Part shown: positions 1 through 11,055 of the stretch, one piece after another
Layout of the letters: each line of letters opens with the position of its first letter
Position numbering within the stretch: the stretch's first letter is position 1
From: Eremomyces bilateralis CBS 781.70
Lineage: Eukaryota > Ascomycota > Dothideomycetes > Eremomycetales > Eremomycetaceae
Length of the DNA stretch: 64,000 bases
Reading direction: 5' to 3'
Assembly (NCBI RefSeq): GCF_010015585.1
Contig: NW_022985097.1
Coordinates: 62,001-126,000, forward strand
Position numbers and translations under genes: made by a program
Notes under the pieces: generated by a model
The model's database searches: none
Told to the model about the DNA's origin: nothing
Seen by the model: the letters and a program-made list of their open reading frames with translations, nothing else

Positions 1-23
1 GCTATACAATAGCGATCTATTAT

Positions 24-1683
24 CTATTCGCTCGCTTCGTCCAGAACCCCCTCTACCTCCCGCTTTGACACAAAAAACATTCCCACTGACGTCAGAAAGA
101 CGCCCAATGCAACAACCAGCCATAGCAAACCAGGGACATTGGCAGACATTCCCTTCTCGAAGACCCAGGCAAGACCAGGGCTTCCCACCATGAGGCCCAG
201 CGCATCCACCACCGTTATCACAGTGAACAGTCGTGCCAGTTGATGTTGGCCGACAAACGATGTAAGTAATCCACGAAGGAAGTATGTGATACCCAGTCCA
301 AGGGCCTGGATGAACAGAGCGACGACGAAAAGCGGAATGATTGGCGCAGCAGCGGTGGCCAAAAAAGCGAAGAACAGTGATATCGCCGATATCCTGCCAA
401 GAAGTAGATCGGAGTGTCGGACGGAAAGGCGGGTTCGAGGCCAGCGCGTGGACGATTGGATGCGGTCCATAATGATGGGCATGACAATAAGGAAGTACAC
501 GAGCGTGAAACCCCCTCGAATGCCGATAAAAAGAGTGGCATCCGAGAGTGGCATTCCAAATCGAATACTAGTGTATTGTAAGATGAGAGAACGATCCATA
601 AGGAGCATATGGAACATAAAAGGCGGAAGAAGTAAGAGGACACGAGAGTCCTCGATAACGAAGCTTGTCATATAATGGACTTTCTCACGAGCCTTCTTTA
701 AGAAGTCAGGGATCGTATTCGCCGTCTCATGTCCCATATCAGAGTTGCGTGGTGCCATTGAGTGACCGGACTTGGAGACCTCAGGAAGTGTCTCCGGGAG
801 CAGTAGACACATCACAGCGTTAATAACGTAGAGGCCAAGACCAACGAGGATTGCCGTCCATACATTGGCCTTCATTAGTGCCGAAGCTATCGGAGGGCTG
901 ATGAGCATGGACGACATCGATGCTCCTCCCAATCGGAAGAATGTAGCAACTCGTTTCTGTTCGGGTGTCACATCTGTTAGGATAGTGTAGAGAAGCGAAT
1001 TCGCCCCTGCACTGGAGCCTCCTAGCACCGTATGCATCGAGGCAAGCATGATCAGCTCGATTTTGATCGTTTTCGGAAAATATACTGTTTGAAAACGAGA
1101 AATGTTAGTGATCATTTAGCCCCATTACCGCGGTGATAGGAACAGGGTTGCGAATAAGCACGATATACTTACAAACTGTCGAAATCCAAAGCGACCTGAG
1201 GGCGAAGGAGCACATAAGCAACACCGCAACCCACTTTCTCGTGTATCTATCAGCGACCCATCCAAAAATCGGAGCGAATATCAGCGACGTTCCGGCCTCC
1301 AGAAACATGAGCCAGCCCCTGAGCAGCGCAACATCGCCCTGCACCGCCGGAAGCTTGCAGAACTGCTCCGGGATGCCATTCTGAACGTCCAGTCCCACCA
1401 TTGAGGAATCGTGCGCTCGATAGTAACGTCGGCAATAGGCATCTTCAATCAGGCGGGTGGTCGCTGGGTCAAAGATCCCGTCCGCAACGCCGGAGACCAC
1501 CAAGACGCTGGCTATGAGGAAGAAAACGACGTGAAAACGCGATATCAGGGGTTTCTTCTTTATTCTATTCTCATCGCTACTGAGATCCTGAGCTAGTAAA
1601 GAGTCGGTGGAGGTTGGAGATAGCAGAGGGGTCCGTTCATCGTGGCCTGGCATCGCTGCCAAAGCAGCCTCATTTCGAGACAT
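24..1683 (-). CDS. Major facilitator superfamily transporter
   Basis: Polytopic membrane transporter of the major facilitator superfamily; substrate unknown. Two exons: 1683-1173 and 1084-24, joined across an 83-bp intron (donor GTAAGT, acceptor CAG after a pyrimidine-rich stretch). The joined lengths give 523 residues, in phase. The N-terminus is a short polar cytosolic tail (residues 1-45, with TPLLSPTSTDS), followed by the first membrane segment (HVVFFLIASVLVVSGVADG) and a loop with CRRYYRAH. The motif GWVADRYTRKW near residue 145 is the conserved MFS loop 2-3 signature (G-x3-D-R-x-x-R-K). The second exon carries the remaining segments and ends in a charged tail. About 520 aa and 12 segments is normal for the superfamily. 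It faces away from the relic regulator at 2.86-5.19 kb. I cannot assign a substrate class. Confidence 0.88.
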
Positions 1684-2856
1684 TATGGATCAAGGACGAG
1701 GAGTAACGAATCCATAAAGCAATCGCCCCAAGTGAGGGAAACGCGAACGCTAAGTACTTCTCATCAGAACCATGTTTGTTCTGCTTAGGATTGTCGTCGG
1801 GATCAAGCCATCGAGAAAGATCGAGATAGACAGGACGCGTTGACATCACAGTCAGCGACGACCCAATACCCACGGACGGATTTCGGAGTTGGCGTAAGCT
1901 AGGAAGTTGTATTGGGCAAGGTACGGAATACGGAGTTGAACTTGCGACGACAGTACACAACTTAAACACCATTCGGTTAGTCCGCACCTCATTACAGTAA
2001 CTCAATAAATCAGTAGTAGGTAAACGCGTCGGCAGCTTGACGCTGAAGGGACTTGAAACTGGATAGCCTTGCCCAGTCGTATTATGGTATATCTCACCCA
2101 CGCGTCCGAAAGGGATGACGTGCCCACTGCTCCACTGCCCCACTGCCCAACGCAAGAGTTGACCAGGACTCCCCATTGCAAGATAATAAATTCAAGTCTC
2201 AAGGGAATAATTATGATGCTCTGTGAGCATCGCGAACGCAATCATTGCAAACATCGGAGTTCCCAGCCTCAGAGCCAACCGTCCAATCGGGCAGTAGAGC
2301 AACTTCGGAGTTGATAAAAGCGGAACCTCAGGACTTAAGGTCAATTAGGAAGGGAGAAAATCCGAGCTTTTCTCATACAACTTGTTACGGTACGGTAGCT
2401 GGATGCACACAACATACATGTAGCCAAAGGTATTCTAGATTAAGCTAAAGAATAGAACAAGAAGGGGAAACCTTTCTTGTTTACTCTGTACATCGAAGAG
2501 GGTTGGACTCTGATTCAACCCTTGACCTAATCAGGCTTAGGCTCCCAGCCTTAGCCAACCAAGGGTTTCAACCCATAACACAACTTACCGTAAATTCTGA
2601 GCTTTATTCGTACTTTTATCGAAAATTCCGGGAGTGGTTATTTCTGTTTCTACTGGTCTAAGTACTGCTGACTTGGAGGCATGGGGCTGGGTGTGTCCCC
2701 GCTACTAAATCGGTAAATCCACCAATCGCGATATCCGGTGACCGTCTAAGCTTTTCAGGAGGTACCTGTTATTCCTCCAAACTTCTGGACTTTTCTACTT
2801 TTTTTGGATTCCTAATTACCTTACGTGAGTTACGTCTCATCGTTTAAGCGACTTCA
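1684..2856. other. Gene-free spacer upstream of the MFS gene
   Basis: No open frame here shows recognisable family features or splice-consistent structure. It holds the promoter side of the minus-strand transporter and the region before the relic regulator. The longest frame (minus strand, 1670-2176) has no recognisable composition and I do not treat it as a gene. Confidence 0.6.
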
Positions 2857-5190
2857 ACATGCTGTACGCTCCTAAATATCTCACTACCTGTGAGTAGTGC
2901 CGCCAGATGAAAATTCAGTGTCAGAGTGAGCTCACTGAGCTGAGGAGGAACCTGCCCATCTGAACAAACAAAAGCGTCCTAACCATGCGCAGCACTACAG
3001 AGAGATACGAGCGTGACCAATCCTGTATCGAGTGAACATGCAAGACTGGTCAGAGAATTTTAGTCACCGAGCATGCTGATCCAGTACTGCCGTAGAACGA
3101 CGGCAGGATTGCCATTTTCGGTTAAGAAGAAAGGGGACAAAAAAACCTCATCCCAAGGAGTCTCATTGTCGGTCACACCCATATGTATTTAAGATTTAGA
3201 TCTCGATATTAAGAACCTTCTAGCTTCCAATAACCCCCAACTAGCGACCAGTCGGTCTGTGTACAGCCCAGTCTCGCCTGCCATCAGCACACCCATATCC
3301 ATCAATGAGACATCCCCTGAACCATCAAACCCGCCTCCTGCAACCCCCTCTCCAACCCTTATAAGAGAACCCCAATTGTACATTGACAGGTTGGTTCTTA
3401 ATGGGGCAACCGAGCGACTTCGCCAGGATGAAAAGTCAATCTACATTGTACGGACACGGAAAATAAAATCAAATGCAAGTCTATTCTAATGCTTGCGTTG
3501 GGCATCAATGAACATGGTTAGTTCACCAGACAACACCCAATCTTCATATGCATTCGGGACTGAATCATATCTGTTCCGTTGCCAGCTCCAACAGCGCTTT
3601 CTTTTCCGAGGACGCCCTCGATTCTCTATACCAAAGACTTGGTCACGACAGGTTGAAGCAACTGGTTACTACACTCGAGGCAAGCGGCTACGAGCAGCTC
3701 CAAGTCTTGATTCATTCAAAATAGCCACAAGAGACTTTTGAGGATTCTCTCGACCACCGGATACTCTATGTCCGATGTAAGATCCACCCCGTCCTAGCGA
3801 AACCAAATTCTCAGGTAACCGCTGCTAACATGAGTGATCAAGCGTACTTTGAGGACATCCGCTCCATGTACCCTTTCTTGGATCAAGAGGCCTTTGAGAA
3901 GAGAGAATTCTCGTCGCCCGAACAAGAATTATACGATCCCTCAGACAAGCCCTGATTGGCCCTTTACCGTACCGTCTTAAGTCTTGGATGCTTATATCAC
4001 GATGGTGCTACATTCTATCCCGGAAAGTGCATTGCCTGGCGGTATTTTCGAACATCATTGAGCTACTTTGTAGATATCTTAATCTTAAAGTCGTCCTCAT
4101 TAAAACTCTAGGTATGCTTGAAGTTCAACCAGGATATCGATGAATATATTAACTATATCATAGGCGCTGACTGCCATGGTATGCTCCGCTTTCCCGATGC
4201 GGCCGTCTTCCACCTAACAAATCTCACAAATTCAGGCAATATTTACACTCAATCATTCGAGCTCGTACCTCGAAACATTGTGGGTTCCAGAGGCCGCGAT
4301 GGCTATCGTGACGTTGGGTCTTCACAAGAAAGACTCGAGACCCTGAATCCGAATTGCAAAGGAGGAGGATATCTTGGGTAGTCTACCTCCTTGAGAGGAA
4401 CATGTACCTTGGCTTCGGTACGCTGGTAATCTATTTAAACATCTCTCCTTATTAACGGATATATCTAGCTTATCCCGGATCATGACATTAACTGTCCCTT
4501 GCCCGTCACCAATTAGAAGGTTTCGATTGGTTGCAATGCCGGGCACGTCCTCTCGGATTCTCAGCCGCGCCTACGATACGTGTTTTTCAATCACCGCGAC
4601 TTTGAAACTGAAAGGAATACGTTGAAGCCCTGGACTGTATTGACGAGGACGCGCTGGCTTGGAAATATTCGATTCCAGAGTCCTTGCGGCCGGACGTTCC
4701 GTTCCGTCAACACTAGACAAGGTTCCCAGGATTGAAGCAGCTTACGGTGCGAATTTGTCTTGCCTACCATAACCTGCGAATTTGTCTGGCACGACTAATT
4801 ATCCATGTCACACGCGATGAGCAATCGAAACGAAAGGTGGAAGCTAAAATGAGCCTCATGCGAGCGGCTCGCTCTATTGTACAGTAGAACTAATGCAGTA
4901 CATCTTCCCTTGAACCGTACACCCCTGCCTGGTAAGTATGCAGCACTGCCCGAAGACTGTGTAGGCTGACCGCCAATGCTAGGAACTCCGCGTCCTTTCC
5001 AATGGCTGCAGTGTTCGAACTCACTGATTTTGTGATCCACAATACTACGCACCGCGAAACCCGTAGGAACCTCACGTCCCTTGACATTGTCATTGCGCAT
5101 TTTAGTCGCCTGGAATGTGCTTGGAACGGAGAGCTACCTACTCCCATATTTCTTTCCTGCCGATATAGCTGGGAGATTTCGTGGTTAGTT
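2857..5190 (+). pseudogene. Decayed Zn(II)2Cys6 fungal transcription factor
   Basis: Relic of a Gal4-type zinc-cluster regulator with a fungal-specific TF (Fungal_trans) middle domain. From 2889 the frame reads C-E-stop-C-R-Q-M-K-I-Q-C, exactly the C-x2-C-x6-C first half of a zinc cluster with a TAG inside it. Further blocks follow in order, in shifting frames: an FFSEDALDSLYQRLG block before a TAG at 3722; AYFEDIRSMYPFLDQ from 3842, then a TGA at 3953 and LALYRTVLSLGCLYHDG; RRRISWVVYLLERN from about 4361; IIPDHDINCPLP at about 4468-4506; SRILSRAYDT near 4550; an AARSIVQ segment near 4860; and FPMAAVFELTDFVIHN with HFSRLE from about 5000. The order matches intact members of the family. Stops and frame shifts rule out a full product. 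The limits are approximate. The family is clear; the regulated pathway is not. Confidence 0.8.
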
Positions 5191-5759
5191 TAGACTTGAG
5201 GGATTTTTTGCTTCCGGCGATTTCAGGTCACTTACAAGTTACAACTCGTTCCAATCCAGCCTCCAGGTCCGGCGTTCAGCTTATCTTATATAAATATGCG
5301 GGGATATCACAGGAATCACTAGCTTTAGAGCTAAATTTGGCTAACTATCGTTTACCAAACTTACCATGGATACAAATTTCAGAATGTCAATTGATGTTAT
5401 CACGGCAGAAGTAAGACGAGTCGAGGACAACTTGATCCGCTGAGCCTCACATTAGAGGTATCGGCTTGCTTCCGATTGTTGGCTCGTACATCCAAAAATG
5501 GCGGTCCTGAAGCGCCCCCGGGAACTCCGACGCGTGAGCCAGTGATAAACTCATAATGAACTCCTCTCCACGAACCCTAAATTGGCTAGTCTGAAGTGGA
5601 TCTTCGAGCCTAATATCCAACCCCTCTCTTAATCAAGGTAGGAGACCGATGATATTTCTAGCTTAGTCGTCATGTCACACGCCCTACGACTTATGTTCAA
5701 TAACTATACAGCTCAACGTATCTTCAAAGAATAAGCTATTATTCTCCTCGTCAACAAAG
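5191..5759. other. Spacer and promoter of the aldolase gene
   Basis: No gene is supported. It may contain the unrecognisable tail of the preceding pseudogene and must contain the promoter of the plus-strand class II aldolase gene. Confidence 0.5.
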
Positions 5760-6722
5760 ATGGCTCCCTCCGCGACGACCACGACCACGGCTGCCTTGGC
5801 TCCTTCCACAAAGACCGCGTCTGGCAATACGAGCTTCAAGTTAAAACCAGATAGCATCCCTAGAGCTAAAGATGAAGAGTCCCAGACGAAGCAACAGACG
5901 CCTCTCCAAGCGATCTCCCATGGAAATCTTAGCCTCCCAGGCGTTCCATCCTTTCCAGATTTTGCCTCCCAACGACAATGGCAGCTCGAGCACATGGCGG
6001 CCGCATTCCGACACTGGGATCGTATGGGCTATGTCGAAGGCATGAGCGGGCATATCTCGGTGCGTGACCCGGAGATTCACGACGCCTTCTGGACGAATCC
6101 GATCGGCGTTCACTTTGGAATGCTGAACGCTAGCGACATGATTTTGGTGAACTTCCAGGGCGAGGTGATTGGGGGCAATCAGTCTCGACCGCCTAATGCA
6201 GCGGGGGTATGGATCCATGGTTCCATTCACAAGGCATGGCCTCACGTCCACGCCGTGTGCCACTGTCACAGTGTTTACGGGAAGACATGGTCGGTTTTCG
6301 GCAAGCCATTGGAGATGTTGACACAAGATACGTGCAAATTCTTTGGCGATGCGCAGGCGGTCTACGACAATCACGGAGGCGTCGTCCTTGCGGCAGAAGA
6401 GGGCGAACGCATTGCATCGGCTTTGGGACCAACCGCCAAAGGTTGCGTTCTGCGTAACCACGGCCTTCTTACCGTCGGTCAGACCGTGGATGAAGCTGCC
6501 TGGCTGTTCACGAGTATGGAAAACAGTTGCAGGGTCCAGCTCTTGGCCGATGCAGCTGCAGCCAACGATGAGTTGAAGAAAGTGTTGATCTCCGATACGG
6601 AGGCCCGGTTCAACTTTGAGGCGGAAGGCGACCCAGAGGTGTGCCATGCGGAATTTCAGGTGTACTATGACTACGAGGATCGCCGATGTCAAGGCGAGTT
6701 TAAGGACTTTAAAGGCTTGTAA
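5760..6722 (+). CDS. Class II aldolase/adducin family protein
   Basis: Single-exon gene, 320 aa. Residues 1-60 form a low-complexity Ser/Thr/Ala-rich N-terminus. The rest is an aldolase II/adducin head fold. Zn-binding residues are visible as the HAVCHCHSVYG histidine pair (H-x-H) near residue 165 and the downstream RNHGLL histidine near residue 230, the usual three-His metal site of fuculose/ribulose-phosphate aldolases. GMSGHISVRDP near residue 95 is the family substrate-phosphate-loop signature (G-x-S-G-x-x-S). Fungal members of this type are cytosolic and mostly uncharacterised, so lyase or epimerase activity on a sugar phosphate is inferred, not shown. The start at 5760 is the first ATG of the open frame. 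The long frame on the opposite strand (5841-6782) is its shadow. Neighbours are the decayed zinc-cluster regulator and, beyond it, an MFS transporter. Confidence 0.92.
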   Translation: MAPSATTTTTAALAPSTKTASGNTSFKLKPDSIPRAKDEESQTKQQTPLQAISHGNLSLPGVPSFPDFASQRQWQLEHMAAAFRHWDRMGYVEGMSGHISVRDPEIHDAFWTNPIGVHFGMLNASDMILVNFQGEVIGGNQSRPPNAAGVWIHGSIHKAWPHVHAVCHCHSVYGKTWSVFGKPLEMLTQDTCKFFGDAQAVYDNHGGVVLAAEEGERIASALGPTAKGCVLRNHGLLTVGQTVDEAAWLFTSMENSCRVQLLADAAAANDELKKVLISDTEARFNFEAEGDPEVCHAEFQVYYDYEDRRCQGEFKDFKGL

Positions 6723-9223
6723 TGCGGTTGCGGACAGAATAGTAATCCTCAAATTCGTCTCTCCTTGTTCATTCAATTTCAAAACATTGGTTGCCGTTCG
6801 TCGATCAAATGGTCAGAGAAAATAGTCTAGAGTGTGTTTGTCGCTGTGATTCATGAGACTAGAGCTTATCTTGATGCCGAAATATCTCATAGCCTTGAAG
6901 AATACCAATCTGATCTCTCAGCAGCCTTCGGGCACAGTCAGGGGTTACATTCCACCGCCACCCCCTGTAAGGCGAGTCGGGCACGAAGCGAAGCCGGCTC
7001 AAGCACTCTGCTTGATCTTGATCTCCACAAAGAATGGAGGCAAAATACCTCCATTGGATACGACAATAATGACAGACTTTTGCAAATTCTTGATTTTCCT
7101 ACCTCCAATTACTTCCGTTGGTGTTGGTGATCTGCAAGAAATCGAAATTGGAGGCGTGAATCGTTCAGCTCTGATTCAAGTTCCGGGCCGCACCAGGACC
7201 AGCCCCTTAACTATTTAAAGAGACCAGGGACATTGTTGACGAGCATTCTTAATTATTCCGTGATTCAACTTGTAAACGAAAACCGCGCGATGCGCCAACA
7301 CAGCAATCGCAGAATAGTATAGAGCCTCAGAACGTATACAGGGTATATGATGGTGGGAGATTGAAATAAGTATTGGAAGAGTGCATCGTTGCTTCCATTT
7401 CTAGAAGTCGAATGAAACCGACCACCCTTACTGGCACAGGTAGATCTCAGGACTCACCTGCGTGGATGTTGAAATCCAAGGTGGTATTCAGTGCAGCCTT
7501 CCTTGGTTGCGAGGCCTCTGCATTGATCCTACCAGGTGAATTAATCTTACCTAGAGAGTCTCGAGATTGCGCATCTAAATCGGAACGCACCACCATAACA
7601 TAACCTCTCATCAAACCCCTTACCTGAGCGTTATCTTCCGCTCACCTTTCACTGGACAAAAACGCCACTGCAAGCTCTCCGCCCATAGAGCGGTCATGAG
7701 ATTATCATATTTCACTTGCTCATATTGACCCCTCATACTCTAACCATCAGGAACTCCCCCCTCGCCTTTAGGGTTTTGATCACTTCTTTTTGGACTGAAG
7801 AACGACCAGTAAGAGTATACAGCAGCGATAGCTCTCCCTTCGGACTCATTTTGATCTCACCACAATCATCTCGACTATTTGGAACAGTGAATACCACTGA
7901 ACTGGGATCCGAATCCATCCTGCACTATCATCCTCTCACCTACCTGTATGCGGGTGAGACTGCTGCAAACAACTCTCAACTCATTGCACTGAACAAAGGG
8001 TGAATGGCGTACGGATTTTCACGTCCAATCCTAGCCCACTTTCTCAGTCACATCTTACTTGGCTCGAAGACACAATCCTCATTCTCATTTTCATCTGTTC
8101 GCCCCTTTACCTGAGGTATCTTCAAATCATCTCTGAATCAGAGAGGTCACTGTGCAGCAGATATTCGAATAATTAAAGTCCATTCTCACACTCACATTTA
8201 CCTGCTCTGACCTTCCCGTTACCTTTGCCGATTTCACCTCCAGTGCAGTGGTTTTCAGGTTTATCTCTCATTTTGAATGGGTTTGAAGTCTTCCGCAATC
8301 TTGCGCTATCATCTCCCAATTTCAGTCGCGGATGCGCTTCGTCAATCATCCCTAGCGCTGCATCTCCAGCTCTTACCATAATTGGTAGTCACGACTAGCA
8401 CTCCTCACTTCAGTCCCAGCGAATTTCTGCGCGTTCATCCCCAACTGGGCCAATGCCATCACATTCCTCCCAGAGCTCAGCGGAGATCGTATTTGGCACC
8501 TTACACTACCGCTCCATCCTTCTTTCGCATGGTGGACATGATGCCGGAAGAAGCGGCATCCCGAGTCGAAAGCTCAGATAGCATTGGAGTGGTGTCAGAT
8601 GCGGTCCAGCACTACCAACTATGCCTCAAAGAATGCTTTCAGTAAAAGATCGACGCCCCCGAAGCAGCTGGTAAGCTCATGAAAATGCACTCGAGGTCCT
8701 CTTCCCAGTTGAAGGCTGTACAATGGCAGACCTGAAAAGTCACGATACGAGGGAGAGTTACGATCCACCAAAGTTTGTGAACCGGAGTGAAGCCTCTCGG
8801 CAGACTATTCGGATTGATATCACTTGCTCATCTTATCGGGCTCCCCAAAAGATCCTTGGGTGCATTCTTTTCGTTGCAGATGATGGAGCCAGCGGATATT
8901 CGGTCATCGCGAACTTTGGCAAGTATCCCACCGAGGAAAATCCCGGTATTGGGAACTCCACAAAGCGAGACGAGGATTAAACTGAGGCGCGAGACGGATC
9001 TAGCCTCAAAGATTGCAGCACTTGCCTTCATACGGGAGGGCATCAGTATGACAATACAGAGCAGAGGAAAAGGCTTCGAAGGAATGATCTGTCCTTGATC
9101 AGTTGCACGCAACCAGTCTCAATGGAACTATTCTTTACTTACCAGTATGAGGGAGATCACGCCGGAGTAAGGCTATTCCAATATCTAGCCGATACACATG
9201 TAACTAACTCATGGTATCGGTAG
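6723..9223. other. 2.5 kb without an identifiable intact gene
   Basis: Short open frames only. The plus strand from about 7620 to 8480 is pyrimidine-rich, with recurrent CTTACCTG/CTCACCTG-like words (near 7622, 7949, 8111 and 8200). Read on the minus strand these resemble repeated splice donors (CAG|GTAAG or CAG|GTAAA), but no coherent protein can be assembled from the pieces. A weakly hydrophobic frame exists on both strands at 8787-9112; I could not assign it to a family. Confidence 0.45.
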
Positions 9224-10600
9224 GTGGGGCCTGAATTGGGCTTGACGCCATGCGAGCTCTCTGGATCTCTTTGGAGAATCGGTGCAGATGTCGTGGGAAA
9301 ATTCCGGACCTTCCTCGAAGAATCTATAGACCGGTTTAAGAGAGCCAACGACGTCACAACATTTGAATTTCCACGTGAGAAGTGTGGCCACAGGCTCCTC
9401 CAAGGCCTGTTCGATAGCCTACAATCCGAACGAAGAGGTCAGCTATTCGAGTTCATATTCAAGGATGTGCCCGGTCTTCGTCTGCCAGTTTACTGTGATT
9501 GTGTCAATTCAGTCTTTCTCGTTCGTTACAGTTTGCTCAAAAAAGTTGCCAAATCCAAGGGACTTCGCCATGTCGACGAGACGCTCCAGATATGGAAGCA
9601 TGCGATCGACACGAGCCTAGTCTCATTCTTCTCTTCATTCGACCCGACAGACGGAAATCTAACATATGAACGCTTCAAATCCATGGACATTATCGAAAAG
9701 TGGGAACGCTGGAAGAGAATCGCCCCAGATCGGCTGCACAGGATGCCAAATCTCATCAAGCTAAAAGGGACGAAAGTTGGAGCAGACTGGAGGTGACTTG
9801 GGAGACGGGTACTGGCAGTACGCGTTCTCAGTAGTTTGAAATCTAACTCCACGACAAAGCTACGTGCGAGTATCTCATAGAGACTACAATCTGCGGCAAT
9901 CGTACGTTACTACTCAAGAACTAGGTGATTGCGACTTACCATTTCCCGCAGACGACACAAGATCCAAAGAAACAATAACGAAACTCCGCCCAGGAATTGA
10001 CTACTTTGCCCTCGTCTTCGAGCTAGAGAACCGTGCTGTAATTGTTAGTGTGTCCGAAGTGATAGAAAGGGTCGAGCTTCGGAAAAGAAAAAAAAGTCCG
10101 ATGAATCCACGCCTGAATCTAGCACTGAATACGAAGCAAACCAGCATATCAAGAAAGGGGGGAAGGCGAGGAGACTTACAGTAAGTTCTGCACATCTTCT
10201 GCTGCTCTGCATTACCCCAACTCCAATGCTAGCACTTGGAGAAGAACAAAACAACTTGGACGACGTCGACATGAGCTCGATGACCTACCATAAGACGAAG
10301 AATGCGTCGGGCTCAGGTGTGATCGTCCTCAGACCTAAGCGTCTGAAGAGGAAGCGTGCATAGGAACATCGAATTACTGCTATTGAGAAAAGACACCGTG
10401 AGAAATTTGATAGTATCGACATATTGGAACGATCTAGCACCTTGAAGCTGTTAGAAGCACTCTTTTCAGTGTTACCAGTGCACAGGAAGGAGACTACCGG
10501 ATGCTTGGTGGCTATGAGCAAATATCGGCGTCTATTGATGCATTTACGTGAGGACACCTATCAGGTAGAAAGTGGAGGTGTACCAGCATTTAAATGGGAA
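9224..10600 (+). pseudogene. Probable degraded or lineage-specific coding locus
   Basis: Three consecutive plus-strand blocks look protein-like but do not form one clean frame. Block 1 is a 190-residue frame (9224-9796), rich in charged and aromatic residues (for example RRGQLFEFIFKDVPG and IIEKWERWKRIAPDR). Block 2 (9864-10184) contains DYFALVFELENRAVIVSVSE followed by a basic stretch. Block 3 starts near 10271 (MTYHKTKNASGSGVIVLRPK) and continues to about 10600 after one in-frame TAG at about 10361. No domain is recognised. It could be a multi-exon hypothetical gene whose introns I failed to place, or a decayed copy of a lineage-specific gene. The initiating ATG is uncertain. Confidence 0.35.
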
Positions 10601-11055
10601 GAGGTCAAAATATTCCATATATTCCGTACCGTATCTCATATAGCAAACCATCTATCGGCTCTCGTTCTAGTTATGGGTTCCCTTGCCCTGCAAAGCTTAC
10701 CAGACTACTGACCAAATTCCTGACAATAGTGATTAGTGGATAAGGTACGGACGCCAATAATGATAGAATTTGCTAATGTTGGTCGAGTAAGGTGTATTAA
10801 TTTATTACTGTTGACGAAGTTCTGGTAAGGAGTTGGTGTTGAAGTCCAGCAGGCGCCGGGAATCGGCATCTCGAGCCGGCGAACCAGGATCCAGCCAGAC
10901 GTCATTTGTCATAGCCCCCCAACAATAATTATTCCTATCAATGATCAAAGGAACTTCGACTATTCACCAATCTTCGCCTGACGACTCCAATTGTTCTATT
11001 TGGATGATTCACAAAATCTAGTATTCTCGTTTTCGAAACTCGATACCCTACAATA
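10601..11055. other. NFU1 upstream spacer
   Basis: No gene is supported in this stretch. The last 150 bases are the likely promoter and leader of NFU1. Confidence 0.5.

Noticed and set aside
5841-6782. 313-residue open frame on the minus strand
   Set aside because: It lies antisense to the class II aldolase gene, which has unambiguous active-site motifs. The antisense frame has no conserved blocks and is a codon-bias shadow.
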